The notes: generated by a model from the letters alone, not told the origin. Positions 7,811 through 16,159 are shown, numbered from the stretch's first letter. The stretch is DNA of 63,619 nucleotides from Dickeya zeae NCPPB 2538 (GCF_000406165.1 NZ_CM001977.1:3384512-3448130), one strand, 5' to 3'. Numbers and translations are program-made.

Positions 7811-8225
7811 AAATAAGAATGAACATCGAAAATAAAATTCTTACTTTACTAACATGGCACAGCAGTCAATTAACACTAATTGAAGTGTAACAGATACCGG
7901 CAAATCTGCCCAAAAATCGACCACTATTCTTCATGTTTTGTGAGTGCACGCATTCTCTTTGGCTCTCTGCAAGACATCACCCAGTATCAGAACTACGCGG
8001 CTAAGCAACCGAACACAGTCACGCTCAAGTACCGAGACAGCCACATCGCAAAAGCAGGCTTTTATTTTACCGAATTTGCAGGTTCACCCAGCCATCACGT
8101 ACACTCGCCAAAAGAAATAATGCACCGTATTCTACAGCCCGCGTTGGCCGCCATGTCACCACCGTGTCGACATAATCATTGCGGGACATTGCCTGTTTCG
8201 GGCGGCATTGAAGGGAGAAGATACT

Positions 8226-8735
8226 ATGCCATCAACATTCTCACGCAGACCCGGCATGCTGGACAGCCATGCCGATCAGCTCAGCAGTTCGCTGATTATT
8301 CGCCAATCGGCTGATGTGCTGTTTGCTTTGTGGCGCAACCCCGAAACACTTCCGGTGTTGATGAACCATGTCGCTCACATCGACATCATTAATCACACCG
8401 ACTCACTGTGGCGAATGAAAGCCCCCCTTGGCCAGTATATTGAATGGCGGGCTCGTATTGAGGATGAACAGCCCGGTCAGTTTATCTACTGGCGTTCACT
8501 CCCCGGAGCCAAAATCCCTAATGAAGGATGCCTTGTCTTTCGCCCTATCCCAAACAGCGAGAATACTGAAGTTACCCTCAGCATCCGGTTTGACCCACCT
8601 GGCGGCTTTCTGGGAAGGGCACTCAGTCAGGTATTCCAGCTTTTGCCTAAAGAGATGCTGCACAAAACCTTACTACGCTTTAAGCAGATGGCAGAGCACC
8701 CTGGCACCTCGACCTCCTCTAACCAGAATGCATAA
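8226..8735 (+). CDS. SRPBCC-family (START-like) protein
   Basis: A 169-aa protein of the polyketide cyclase/SRPBCC fold, a hydrophobic-cavity family that binds lipids or aromatics; the substrate cannot be told. The first part SSLIIRQSADVLFALWRNPE and TLPVLMNHVAHIDIINH match the family's opening strand and helix, followed by WRMKAPLGQYIEWRARI, and the final long helix is MLHKTLLRFKQMAEH. The ATG at 8226 is chosen because it follows AAGGGAG with 8-nt spacing; an in-frame TTG 18 bp earlier lacks a site. It converges with the b561 gene, sharing a terminator region. No signal peptide. Confidence 0.75.
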   Translation: MPSTFSRRPGMLDSHADQLSSSLIIRQSADVLFALWRNPETLPVLMNHVAHIDIINHTDSLWRMKAPLGQYIEWRARIEDEQPGQFIYWRSLPGAKIPNEGCLVFRPIPNSENTEVTLSIRFDPPGGFLGRALSQVFQLLPKEMLHKTLLRFKQMAEHPGTSTSSNQNA

Positions 8736-8767
8736 AAAACGGGCGGCGAGGAATCCTCAGCCGCCCG
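8734..8767 (-). terminator. b561 gene terminator
   Basis: Minus strand CGGGCGGC-TGAGGATTCCTC-GCCGCCCG followed by six T, 22 bp past the b561 stop. It overlaps the stop codon of the convergent SRPBCC gene; on the plus strand the hairpin is followed by TCGTCTTTT and may serve both genes. Confidence 0.85.
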
Positions 8768-8788
8768 TCGTCTTTTACACCCACAACA

Positions 8789-9322
8789 TTATTTCTTGTT
8801 GGGCATCATTCTCAAAAGCGTATTGTCACGCACCACATAGTGATGATACAGGGCAGCAATGGCATGGAGCCCCACCAGGAAATACCCTGCATTAGCAATC
8901 AGTTCATGAATGCTCAGCAATGTGTGCTTGATATCATCATTTGGATCGGCCGCAAACGGCATCGCAATACCGAATACCGACCAGGCATCACCGCGATAGT
9001 ACATCCCCAGTACGCCTAATATCGGCAACGCCAGAAACATCAGATATAAAAAGCCATGCACCGCATGGGAAGCAATCACCATCAGGCGATCAGGTTGCGG
9101 CGTGATAGGTGGTGTAGCATGAAGGAAACGCTGCACTACACGCAGGATCATCAACACCCAAACGGATACACCGCAACTGTAATGGATTGTCGACATTAGC
9201 GCCCTTGCGCTACTTCCGTGCGGAGCAAAACCCCGCAGTTCCATCGCCGCATAGGTCGCCACCACCAGCAGAAACGCCAGCCAGTGCAACAGAATCTGAG
9301 ATGAATGATACTTGGTCTTCAT
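8789..9322 (-). CDS. Cytochrome b561 family protein
   Basis: An inner-membrane di-heme cytochrome b, 177 aa, four membrane segments. Likely heme ligands are the His in SSQILLHWLAFLL (helix 1), TIHYSCGVSVWVLM (helix 2) and the pair in SIHELIANAGYFLVGLHAIAALYHHY (helix 4). Related proteins of the CybB group move electrons between quinol and superoxide or other acceptors. The start has GAAGGAATTCC just upstream. It is transcribed alone from a promoter with a PmrA/BasR-like box (9378-9410) and ends at a strong terminator. Which b561 subgroup it belongs to is not resolved. Confidence 0.9.
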   Translation of the reverse strand: MKTKYHSSQILLHWLAFLLVVATYAAMELRGFAPHGSSARALMSTIHYSCGVSVWVLMILRVVQRFLHATPPITPQPDRLMVIASHAVHGFLYLMFLALPILGVLGMYYRGDAWSVFGIAMPFAADPNDDIKHTLLSIHELIANAGYFLVGLHAIAALYHHYVVRDNTLLRMMPNKK

Positions 9323-9377
9323 GGAATTCCTTCTCTGTATTGAGCATACAATCAGTGTGTGTACATAGGACGTATAC

Positions 9378-9410
9378 AGCCTAGCTTCACTCTATTAAGC
9401 CAACATTAGT
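9378..9410 (-). promoter_or_regulatory. PmrA/BasR-like box and -10 of b561 gene
   Basis: Minus strand: ACTAATGTTGGCTTAAT (9394-9410), exactly 10 nt, -10 TAGGCT (9378-9383). Predicted start near 9371, leaving a leader of about 50 nt. Nearly the same box occurs at unit B. Confidence 0.65.
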
Positions 9411-9461
9411 TTTTCGCTCACAATAGCAAGACTTTTTGATAAACCCAAAAATCTTATGGGC

Positions 9462-9490
9462 AAAAAAATCCCGCCTTGATGGAAGGCGGG
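9462..9490 (-). terminator. Minus-strand terminator, possible small RNA end
   Basis: CCCGCCTT-CCATC-AAGGCGGG followed by ATTTTTTT on the minus strand. The region upstream (9491-9688) lies beyond the lysE terminator, so this would end an independent short transcript. It contains a 17-codon frame (ATG at about 9569) without a good ribosome site. I see no box of the PmrA type here. Confidence 0.6.
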
Positions 9491-9688
9491 AAAAAAACTA
9501 CTACTCTCTGACAGGGATGAATAACACAACATCAACAAGGGTTGAGACAAACATTACCAGTTGCAGTGTATAGAACTGTCATCAGTCAGTAAGGTTGATT
9601 GGTAGGATGTAAGTCGAATTTGGCGTGGATATCATCATTTTACCGGGTATATCGGAGAAGGACGCAGACATCGTGTAGGGGATAGATG

Positions 9689-9713
9689 AAAAACGGCCGA
9701 CGCTTGCCGGCCG
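9689..9713 (-). terminator. lysE-family gene terminator
   Basis: Minus strand CGGCCG-GCAAGCGT-CGGCCG followed by five T, starting 24 bp past the stop of the LysE-family gene. Confidence 0.8.
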
Positions 9714-9736
9714 CACGTCTGACTAACGGGTATTGA

Positions 9737-10366
9737 TTAGCGCCGACTGTCTACCAACATTCTCACCGCCAGCGCCGCCAGTACCGTTCCCATCAGCCAG
9801 CGTTGCACTCGTTGCCACAACGGGCGTTCAGCCAGAAACGCAGCGATATACCCCGCGACCATGACAAGCGAGGCATTAACCGTCATGCTGATGAGTATCT
9901 GGGTGACACCAAGCGTTAATGACTGCCCCAGGACATTACCCTGCTCCGGGCGGATGAACTGCGGCAGAAGGGACAGATAAAGCACAGCAGCTTTCGGATT
10001 AAGCAGGTTGGTGACCAGCCCCATCACGAACAAGCGACGATTACTGTCAGGCTTAAGTTGTCTCAACTGGAAAGGCGATGCGCCACCCCGTACAGCCTGC
10101 CAGGCCAGCCATAGCAAATAGAGTGCGCCAGCAATTCGCAGCGCATCGTAAGCTAATGGCACCGCCATGACTATCGCCGTAATACCGAGTGCAGCGGCGG
10201 TCATATAGAACAAAAACCCCAATGCCACCCCAGATAACGATACCAGACCAGCCCGACGCCCCTGACACACGGTGCGAGAAAGCAGATAAATCATATTAGG
10301 GCCTGGTGTTAACACCAACCCCAGCGCAATAGCAGCAAACGGTAACCATTGAGACACACTCACCAT
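9737..10366 (-). CDS. LysE family translocator
   Basis: A 209-aa inner-membrane exporter of the RhtB/LysE superfamily, which exports amino acids or derivatives. Six hydrophobic segments are visible, and the hallmark GLVLTPGPNMIYLLSRTVCQG follows the first segment; NLLNPKAAVLYLSLLPQFI is the second conserved element. It is a single gene between the unknown gene at 10487 and its own terminator. Substrate unknown. Confidence 0.9.
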   Translation of the reverse strand: MVSVSQWLPFAAIALGLVLTPGPNMIYLLSRTVCQGRRAGLVSLSGVALGFLFYMTAAALGITAIVMAVPLAYDALRIAGALYLLWLAWQAVRGGASPFQLRQLKPDSNRRLFVMGLVTNLLNPKAAVLYLSLLPQFIRPEQGNVLGQSLTLGVTQILISMTVNASLVMVAGYIAAFLAERPLWQRVQRWLMGTVLAALAVRMLVDSRR

Positions 10367-10486
10367 TACTCACCTCAATCACACAGCCTGTCAGGTAAAA
10401 CGATTATTTACGTCCCAAACCTGCCTGAACCCACGTTCAGTGCAGACTAACGTCCGATCCGCTCTGCCAGTACACCGCCGCCACGA

Positions 10487-11140
10487 TCACTCCTCCGGTG
10501 GATAACGGTAATCCCACCGGAAAAAGCCGTGATCCTGAAATGAACCAGACAGTAACGACTGCTTTCGTGTTTTGACATAATTTGGCGGTGGACAGGTGAC
10601 ATTGCACATCCAATATCCCGGAAACCACGCCTCCATACCGGGCAGTCGCGCCATCTCCGTGTCGAACGGATTCAATTCCGGCAACGAGTAGTAAACAAAC
10701 TCGCCAATAGAGTGCTCAATCCATTCTTCAGCACTCCCCATTTCCGATAACGGGTTAGGGTGCAATGGCGAGTGAGCCAAATCGACAAACTCTCTGACGT
10801 GATTCATCGACCAGCCACAAAACTCCAACGCGCGGGGTCGCTCCGCCATTTCGTACAGGCGGTCGACCGAGACTATCGGTAGCGGATCTGGCTGCTCAGG
10901 GAAAAATTCATTGTGCTTTTGCAGGCATAACAATAGGTAGGACGCCACCAGCGCCCCCAGCTCATGGATAACCAGCGCCGGATGCTCCCCCGCCCCGCCG
11001 CCAATAATCAAATTGTCGGGTGTACATGAAAAATCATCCTCACCCCAAGGCGAATCCGCCACTTCTTCCAGCGGATGATAGATTGGCAGCCCGTTCAGGA
11101 AACCAACCAGTTCGTGTTTGATGGTATCGATGTAGCTCAT
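10487..11140 (-). CDS. Hypothetical protein, unknown family
   Basis: I do not recognise this 217-aa protein. It is soluble, acidic, rich in Pro, Trp and Glu, has no signal peptide, and contains HPALVIHELGALVASYLLLC near residues 53-72 and a Cys/Pro-rich NVTCPPPNYVKTRKQ segment near the end. Acidic, aromatic single-gene proteins like this are often immunity proteins of toxins, but no toxin gene is adjacent, so that is only a guess. The start ATG at 11140 follows a weak site. A separate frame upstream (11040-11318) is not a gene. Confidence 0.6.
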   Translation of the reverse strand: MSYIDTIKHELVGFLNGLPIYHPLEEVADSPWGEDDFSCTPDNLIIGGGAGEHPALVIHELGALVASYLLLCLQKHNEFFPEQPDPLPIVSVDRLYEMAERPRALEFCGWSMNHVREFVDLAHSPLHPNPLSEMGSAEEWIEHSIGEFVYYSLPELNPFDTEMARLPGMEAWFPGYWMCNVTCPPPNYVKTRKQSLLSGSFQDHGFFRWDYRYPPEE

Positions 11141-11378
11141 GGTTACCGGCTTTTAAACAGTCATCAAGACAGATATCAGCGGGCACGGCCCGGGTGATGC
11201 TCTTCGCAGAGTACACTGTGTTTATCGCCTTCTCCACACCAATCTTTATCACCCAAAAGGTGACCTGCGCCGATAACCCCACACAGAAACAGCAGAATAA
11301 AAAATCGAAAAAAAGCAAAAATCAGGATGCAAACCAATATGGTTAGATTAAAAGAAAAAAAGTTAATCCATTAAAATG

Positions 11379-11399
11379 ATAGTTATCGATATTTACTAT
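11379..11399. promoter_or_regulatory. Candidate LysR-type operator before budC
   Basis: ATAGT-N11-ACTAT is an exact interrupted inverted repeat with the T-N11-A form bound by LysR-type regulators. It is 77 bp before the budC start. In Klebsiella-type bud operons BudR (LysR) controls acetoin genes, but no LysR gene lies in this window. The rest of 11141-11475 shows nothing clear. Confidence 0.4.
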
Positions 11400-11475
11400 A
11401 AGTTTTCATTCCAATTACCACGCGCTAGCCTGCCTGTCATGGCTGTATCTTTATTCACAACACAGGAAGAGACCC

Positions 11476-12249
11476 ATGAAACAGAAAGTCGCATTGGTCA
11501 CTGGCGCGGGCCAGGGAATCGGCCGGGCCATCGCTATCCGTCTGGCAAAAGATGGTTTTGCCGTAGCGGTCGTGGATTACAACGGTGATACCGCAGGCCA
11601 GGTAGCGCATGAAATCAAGCAGCACGGTGGCAACGCTATCGCAATCACCGCGGATGTCTCAGACCGTGACCAGGTATTTAATGCGGTTCGTACCGCACAC
11701 AAACAATGGGGTGGTTTTCACGTTATCGTCAATAACGCCGGTATCGCGCCTACCACGCTGATTGAAGACATCACGCCGGAAATCGTTGATAAGGTTTACA
11801 ACATCAATGTGAAAGGCGTTATCTGGGGAATACAGGCTGCGGTAGAAGCCTTCAAAGCCCAGGGACAGGGAGGCAAAATCATCAATGCCGCCTCTCAGGC
11901 TGGTCATGTCGGTAATCCAGAATTAGCGGTTTACAGTTCCAGTAAATTCGCCGTGCGCGGCCTGACCCAAACCGCCGCCCGCGATTTAGCGCCACTCGGC
12001 ATTACCGTTAACGCGTATTGCCCAGGTATCGTCAAAACGCCGATGTGGGCAGAGATTGACCGCCAAATTTCCGAAGCCGCAGGTAAACCTCTCGGTTATG
12101 GTACGGCTGAGTTCGCCAAACGCATCACGCTGGGTCGTTTGTCCGAACCGGAAGACGTGGCAGCCTGTGTTTCCTATCTCGCCGGCCCTGATTCTGACTA
12201 TATGACAGGTCAGGCGCTGTTGATTGATGGTGGTATGGTCTTCAACTGA
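11476..12249 (+). CDS. budC: Diacetyl reductase / meso-2,3-butanediol dehydrogenase
   Basis: A classical short-chain dehydrogenase, 257 aa, NAD-dependent. It has TGAGQGIGRAIA (cofactor loop), NNAGIAP, the catalytic triad Ser (INAASQAGH), Tyr and Lys (YSSSKFAVRG), and ends with GQALLIDGGMVFN. The high similarity to BudC/acetoin reductases, especially SQAGHVGNPELAVYSSSKFA and KPLGYGTAEFAKRITLGRLSE, supports interconversion of diacetyl, acetoin and 2,3-butanediol, used by soft-rot bacteria to avoid acidification. The ATG follows AGGAAGAG. budA/budB are not adjacent here. Confidence 0.9.
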   Translation: MKQKVALVTGAGQGIGRAIAIRLAKDGFAVAVVDYNGDTAGQVAHEIKQHGGNAIAITADVSDRDQVFNAVRTAHKQWGGFHVIVNNAGIAPTTLIEDITPEIVDKVYNINVKGVIWGIQAAVEAFKAQGQGGKIINAASQAGHVGNPELAVYSSSKFAVRGLTQTAARDLAPLGITVNAYCPGIVKTPMWAEIDRQISEAAGKPLGYGTAEFAKRITLGRLSEPEDVAACVSYLAGPDSDYMTGQALLIDGGMVFN

Positions 12250-12266
12250 TTGACTTAGCGCTACTG

Positions 12267-12298
12267 CGCCTCGTCACACGGCGAGGCGTGTTCTTCTC
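12267..12298 (+). terminator. budC terminator
   Basis: CGCCTCG-TCACACGG-CGAGGCG followed by TGTTCTTCTC, beginning 18 bp past the budC stop. Between it and the catalase gene (12299-12765) there should be the catalase promoter; I see no certain hexamers or OxyR site. Confidence 0.6.
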
Positions 12299-12765
12299 AT
12301 CACCACTATCCGCGCGTCTCCCACAGAGACAACCCCCAAAAACACAGCGCACGTCTCCTGCTATTTCCTGACGCTATCTGTATTCGTGCTCTTGTCTGTG
12401 GTCTCTTTCACTCTTTTAACCATTCCCTACTCAGGGCACACCTATTAATTCGATAGAAACAACTGCCATTATCCGTTTTGTCAAAAAAGGTAAAGTAGCC
12501 AGGTAGCCGCAGGTTATTGACATGCCCGGCAACAACGGCGGTTATTCATACCGTCGGCCATGAGTACAACCCTATTTCTTACCCGTCATGACGACAGGTC
12601 AGGAACAGGGAAAACAGATAAGCCACAATCACCAACAGGGCATCCGTCTTATCAGTGCCTCTGATGGGGGACTTTCTCTGCTGATAGCTTAGAGCAGTGC
12701 AATGGAATCACAGCAATAACCAAACCCTATTGTTGATAATAATCATACGGAAAATGAGGAAAGTT

Positions 12766-14313
12766 ATGAGCAATCATGCCGCCATACATCGTATTCCCGG
12801 CTGGAAAACACCACTGGCCATCATCTCTTCACTGTTGATAGCCTACCCGGCTCTGTCAGCCACGCTGACGCGTGATAACGGCGCACCGGTGGGTGATAAC
12901 CAAAACTCGCAAACTGCCGGCCCCAATGGCCCGGTTGTACTGCAGGATGTTCAGTTACTGCAAAAGCTACAGCGCTTTGACCGTGAACGCATTCCAGAAC
13001 GCGTTGTGCACGCCCGCGGTACCGGTGCACACGGCACCTTTACTGCCACCGAAGATATTTCGGACCTGACCATCGCCGAGGTATTCAAAAAAGGCAGTCA
13101 AACGCCGGTATTTGTACGCTTTTCAAGTGTTGTACACGGTAACCACTCCCCAGAAACCTTACGAGATCCGCGTGGTTTCGCTACCAAGTTCTATACCACG
13201 CAAGGCAACTGGGATCTGGTAGGCAACAACTTCCCTACCTTCTTTATCCGCGATGCGATTAAGTTCCCGGACATGGTACATGCGTTCAAACCGGATCCGC
13301 GGACCAATCAGGATAACGATGGACGCCGGTTTGATTTCTTTTCTCACGTTCCGGAATCGATCCGTACCCTGACCCTGCTCTACTCCAACGAAGGCACACC
13401 GGCCAGTTACCGTAATATGGACGGTAACAGCGTTCATGCTTATAAGCTGGTCAATGCCAAAGGCGAGGTGCATTACGTCAAATTTCACTGGAAGACACTG
13501 CAGGGCATAAAAAATCTCGACCCCAAACAGGTTGAGGACGTTCAGGCTAAGGATTACAGCCACCTGACTAACGATCTGGTCGCCGCTATAAGCCGTGGCG
13601 ACTATCCGAAATGGGATCTTTACATTCAGGTACTGACCCCGGGCGACCTGGCTAAGTTTGATTTCGACCCACTGGATGCCACCAAAATCTGGCCTGGCGT
13701 TCCCGAACGTAAAATCGGCCAGATGGTACTGAACAAAAACCCGGATAACTACTTCCAGGAAACCGAGCAGGTTGCCATGGCACCGGCGAATCTGGTTCCG
13801 GGTATCGAGCCGTCTGAAGACCGTCTGTTACAAGGCCGACTGTTCTCGTACGCCGATACCCAGATGTACCGGTTGGGCGCGAACGGCCTGAGCCTGCCAA
13901 TCAATGCTCCGCTGAAAAAGGTCAACAACATCAATCAGGATGGCAGTTTGAATAGTGGCCACACGCAAGACAACGGGGTGAACTACCAGCCAAGCCGGTT
14001 GTATCCACGCGAAGAGTTGGTGTCTGCTCGCTACAGCCAGACACCGCTAAGCGGCACTACCCAGCAACGTAAAATTCAGAAAGAGCAGAACTTCAAACAG
14101 ACTGGCGAGCTGTATCGCTCTTACAGTAAGAAAGATCAGGATGATCTGGTTCAGAGCTTGGGGTCTGCGCTGGCGATGGCGGATACCGACAGTAAAACCA
14201 TCATGCTTTCCTACTTCTATAAAGCTGATGCTACCTACGGTACCCGCCTGACCAGTGTCGCCAAAGGCGATCTGAGCAAAGTTCAGTCACTGGCCAGCAA
14301 ACTGGCTGATTAA
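12766..14313 (+). CDS. katB: Periplasmic catalase (KatB-type)
   Basis: A monofunctional heme catalase, 515 aa, that breaks down hydrogen peroxide. A signal peptide (hydrophobic AIISSLLIAYPALSA, cleavage after about residue 32) places it in the periplasm. The catalytic His82 is in RVVHARGTGAHG, the distal Asn region in NNFPTFFIRDAIKFPD, and the proximal heme-binding Tyr in RLFSYADTQMYRLG. The ATG at 12766 is chosen because GAGGAAAG precedes it; the open frame upstream is not needed. It is followed by an ankyrin-repeat protein, the same pair as katB-ankB of Pseudomonas, where AnkB is needed for full KatB activity. Ends short of the C-terminal flavodoxin-like domain of large catalases. Confidence 0.93.
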   Translation: MSNHAAIHRIPGWKTPLAIISSLLIAYPALSATLTRDNGAPVGDNQNSQTAGPNGPVVLQDVQLLQKLQRFDRERIPERVVHARGTGAHGTFTATEDISDLTIAEVFKKGSQTPVFVRFSSVVHGNHSPETLRDPRGFATKFYTTQGNWDLVGNNFPTFFIRDAIKFPDMVHAFKPDPRTNQDNDGRRFDFFSHVPESIRTLTLLYSNEGTPASYRNMDGNSVHAYKLVNAKGEVHYVKFHWKTLQGIKNLDPKQVEDVQAKDYSHLTNDLVAAISRGDYPKWDLYIQVLTPGDLAKFDFDPLDATKIWPGVPERKIGQMVLNKNPDNYFQETEQVAMAPANLVPGIEPSEDRLLQGRLFSYADTQMYRLGANGLSLPINAPLKKVNNINQDGSLNSGHTQDNGVNYQPSRLYPREELVSARYSQTPLSGTTQQRKIQKEQNFKQTGELYRSYSKKDQDDLVQSLGSALAMADTDSKTIMLSYFYKADATYGTRLTSVAKGDLSKVQSLASKLAD

Positions 14314-14371
14314 CGGAACGCCGTCGCCCGGCTGCGCGGCGGGCGACGCCAACGACCAGGGAATCGTCATC

Positions 14372-14965
14372 ATGAAATCATTTCGCCTCTTTGTTTGCCT
14401 GCTGGCACTCATTCAGACAACCGCACAGGCACAACCGCCCGTGTCTATTACAGAGCCATCGAATTCAGCCGTCGCAGCACCGGCTGCACACGCAACTGAT
14501 GAAAGGCAAGTGCAGAACCAGCTTAATCAGTACCTGTGGGATGCGGCCCGTACCGGTAATGATGCCGTACTCCAGGAGTTCATCAACGCGGGTTATAACC
14601 TTAATACCCGTGATGAAAAAGGCTATACGGCAGTCATTCTGGCGGCTTACCACGGCCACTACGACACGGTTTCATTGTTGCTCAATCATGGTGCTGACCC
14701 CTGCTTGCAGGATAGTCGTGGCAATACCGCACTGATGGGCGCTGTATTTAAAGGCGAGCTGAAGATTGCCAACTTGTTGCTGAACGCAAAATGTAGCCCG
14801 GATACCCGTAATAACGCCGGACAGACTGCAGCGATGTATGCTTCGCTGTTTCAGCGCACAGAAATTCTTAAGGCATTACAGGAAAAAGGGGCGGATATGA
14901 ATGCTACCGATGCTATGGGCAACAGTGTGCAGGCATTAGGCAAGGGTGAAGTGAAAGGGCAATAA
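14372..14965 (+). CDS. ankB: Periplasmic ankyrin-repeat protein (AnkB-like)
   Basis: A 197-aa secreted protein with a signal peptide (MKSFRLFVCLLALIQTTAQA) and about four ankyrin repeats between residues 50 and 185: examples are DEKGYTAVILAAYHGHYDTV, LNHGADPCLQDSRGNTALMG and NNAGQTAAMYASLFQRTEIL. It starts 58 bp after the catalase stop, so the two are probably one operon. In Pseudomonas aeruginosa an ankyrin protein downstream of katB supports catalase activity; the same role here is inference from the shared arrangement. Confidence 0.85.
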   Translation: MKSFRLFVCLLALIQTTAQAQPPVSITEPSNSAVAAPAAHATDERQVQNQLNQYLWDAARTGNDAVLQEFINAGYNLNTRDEKGYTAVILAAYHGHYDTVSLLLNHGADPCLQDSRGNTALMGAVFKGELKIANLLLNAKCSPDTRNNAGQTAAMYASLFQRTEILKALQEKGADMNATDAMGNSVQALGKGEVKGQ

Positions 14966-14987
14966 TCGACACGTATCAACGAAAATG

Positions 14988-15028
14988 ACACGCCCCGCAT
15001 GAACGAACTACCTTCAGGCGGGGCGTGT
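14988..15028. terminator. Shared hairpin between ankB and the small ORF
   Basis: ACACGCCCCGC and GCGGGGCGTGT form an 11-bp stem around a 19-nt loop. On the minus strand it is followed by CATTTTC and would end the 31-aa gene at 15053; on the plus strand it lies 22 bp past ankB without a T tract. Confidence 0.6.
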
Positions 15029-15052
15029 GATATCAGACTGGGTTAGCATTAT

Positions 15053-15148
15053 TCAGTCATCCCATTTGGGGCTCAGAAACGCGGCCAAAAATCCCGGTAC
15101 AACGATAACGGCCAGTATCGCCAAATAAACCGTCACTTGTTCGAACAT
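15053..15148 (-). CDS. 31-aa small membrane protein
   Basis: A reading frame too short for usual gene calling but well supported. It opens MFEQVTVYLAILAVIVVPGF, has one membrane segment (about residues 7-26) and ends in a charged tail SPKWDD. A textbook ribosome site (TAGGAGGTTGTT-ATG) precedes it, a promoter with a PmrA/BasR-like box lies about 100 bp upstream (15244-15276), and a hairpin terminator follows. I do not recognise the protein. Small membrane proteins under envelope-stress two-component control often modulate a larger membrane enzyme or kinase; that role here is speculation. Confidence 0.75.
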   Translation of the reverse strand: MFEQVTVYLAILAVIVVPGFLAAFLSPKWDD

Positions 15149-15243
15149 AACAACCTCCTACGTCAGCATGTAAAACGACCTCATGGTTCCACTACAGATG
15201 CATTCAACGACCATTCGACGACAACTTCACTCACTACACAGTG

Positions 15244-15276
15244 ATTCTATCGGCCGAACGTTAAGCAAACATTAAC
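15244..15276 (-). promoter_or_regulatory. PmrA/BasR-like box and -10 of small membrane protein
   Basis: Minus strand: GTTAATGTTTGCTTAAC (15260-15276), exactly 10 nt, -10 TAGAAT (15244-15249). Predicted start near 15237. Same geometry as the four promoters at 7.1, 7.3, 7.6 and 9.4 kb. Confidence 0.65.
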
Positions 15277-16159
15277 GTCTCTTTAATAGATAAGAAATCG
15301 GATCAGGACGAAAGCACTCACACAGAGCAACCTCGTTCGCTTATTCCAACACCTGATAAAACCACTGGTAGCCAATCGGGTATACCAAATCAACAAAAAA
15401 ACATTATTTTTTAATGTGTTATCGGTATGCAGTACAGATTTCATCATATCCAGAATTATACGCATGAGCATATATTATTGGTGTAATGAATCTTATTGAT
15501 AATAATAAAAACCTATATTTATTGTCAGCAATACCCGCTGAAGGAAAAGAATGTCATTTTTTCGGTGATATGACTGACAATACTTTTCAAATGGTCAGCG
15601 CTCACTATTCACGCCATTAATTCACTGATCTGATAACAAGAATTAAAATCGATTAATACTGAATGACATTTACCCCCCAATAATTCTTACAGCGTTAATC
15701 CATAATTACCCCCTTTATTAAGCGTGGTGTAACATAGCTAAACGGCACCTTAAATATCCATATCGCAGCCGCATACCAGAAGCAGAAAATGAGCCCCCGG
15801 TCAGGGCACCAAAACTCGCTACTTTTCACCAGAACCGATAAATATCACGATTTAAAAAAAACATGACGCCGCTAGCAGAATACAGCACTCATCTACCCCA
15901 TAGCGAAAAAATGACCTAAAACAATATTTGCGTGGGGTCACAGATTCCCCGCTGATGGCGATTTTATCCATAAGATCAGCGAATACGGCCTGACCCTCTT
16001 CCCTCGGCAAAAACTACTGTTTTGTCATGAGTCGCTGGAAGAGGAAAAATAATCACGCCTGCCGTACCCCAAGACGGGGGCAATCCTGAATACCGAATAA
16101 CACCATTGTCCCTGAAAATGAAAAACCGATAGCCAATGATTACCAGAGAGGACACTTTT
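15277..16159. other. Gene-poor, AT-rich spacer upstream of ytfQ
   Basis: About 880 bp without a frame I would call a gene. A 62-codon minus frame (15283-15471) overlaps the small-protein promoter and lacks a ribosome site. The final 150 bp should hold the ytfQ promoter; no operator is obvious. Confidence 0.5.

Noticed and set aside
7880..8314. A 144-codon plus frame before the SRPBCC gene
   Set aside because: No ribosome site, odd composition, overlaps the true SRPBCC start in another frame.
15283..15471. A 62-codon minus frame upstream of the small membrane protein
   Set aside because: AT-rich chance frame ending near the regulated promoter; no ribosome site.
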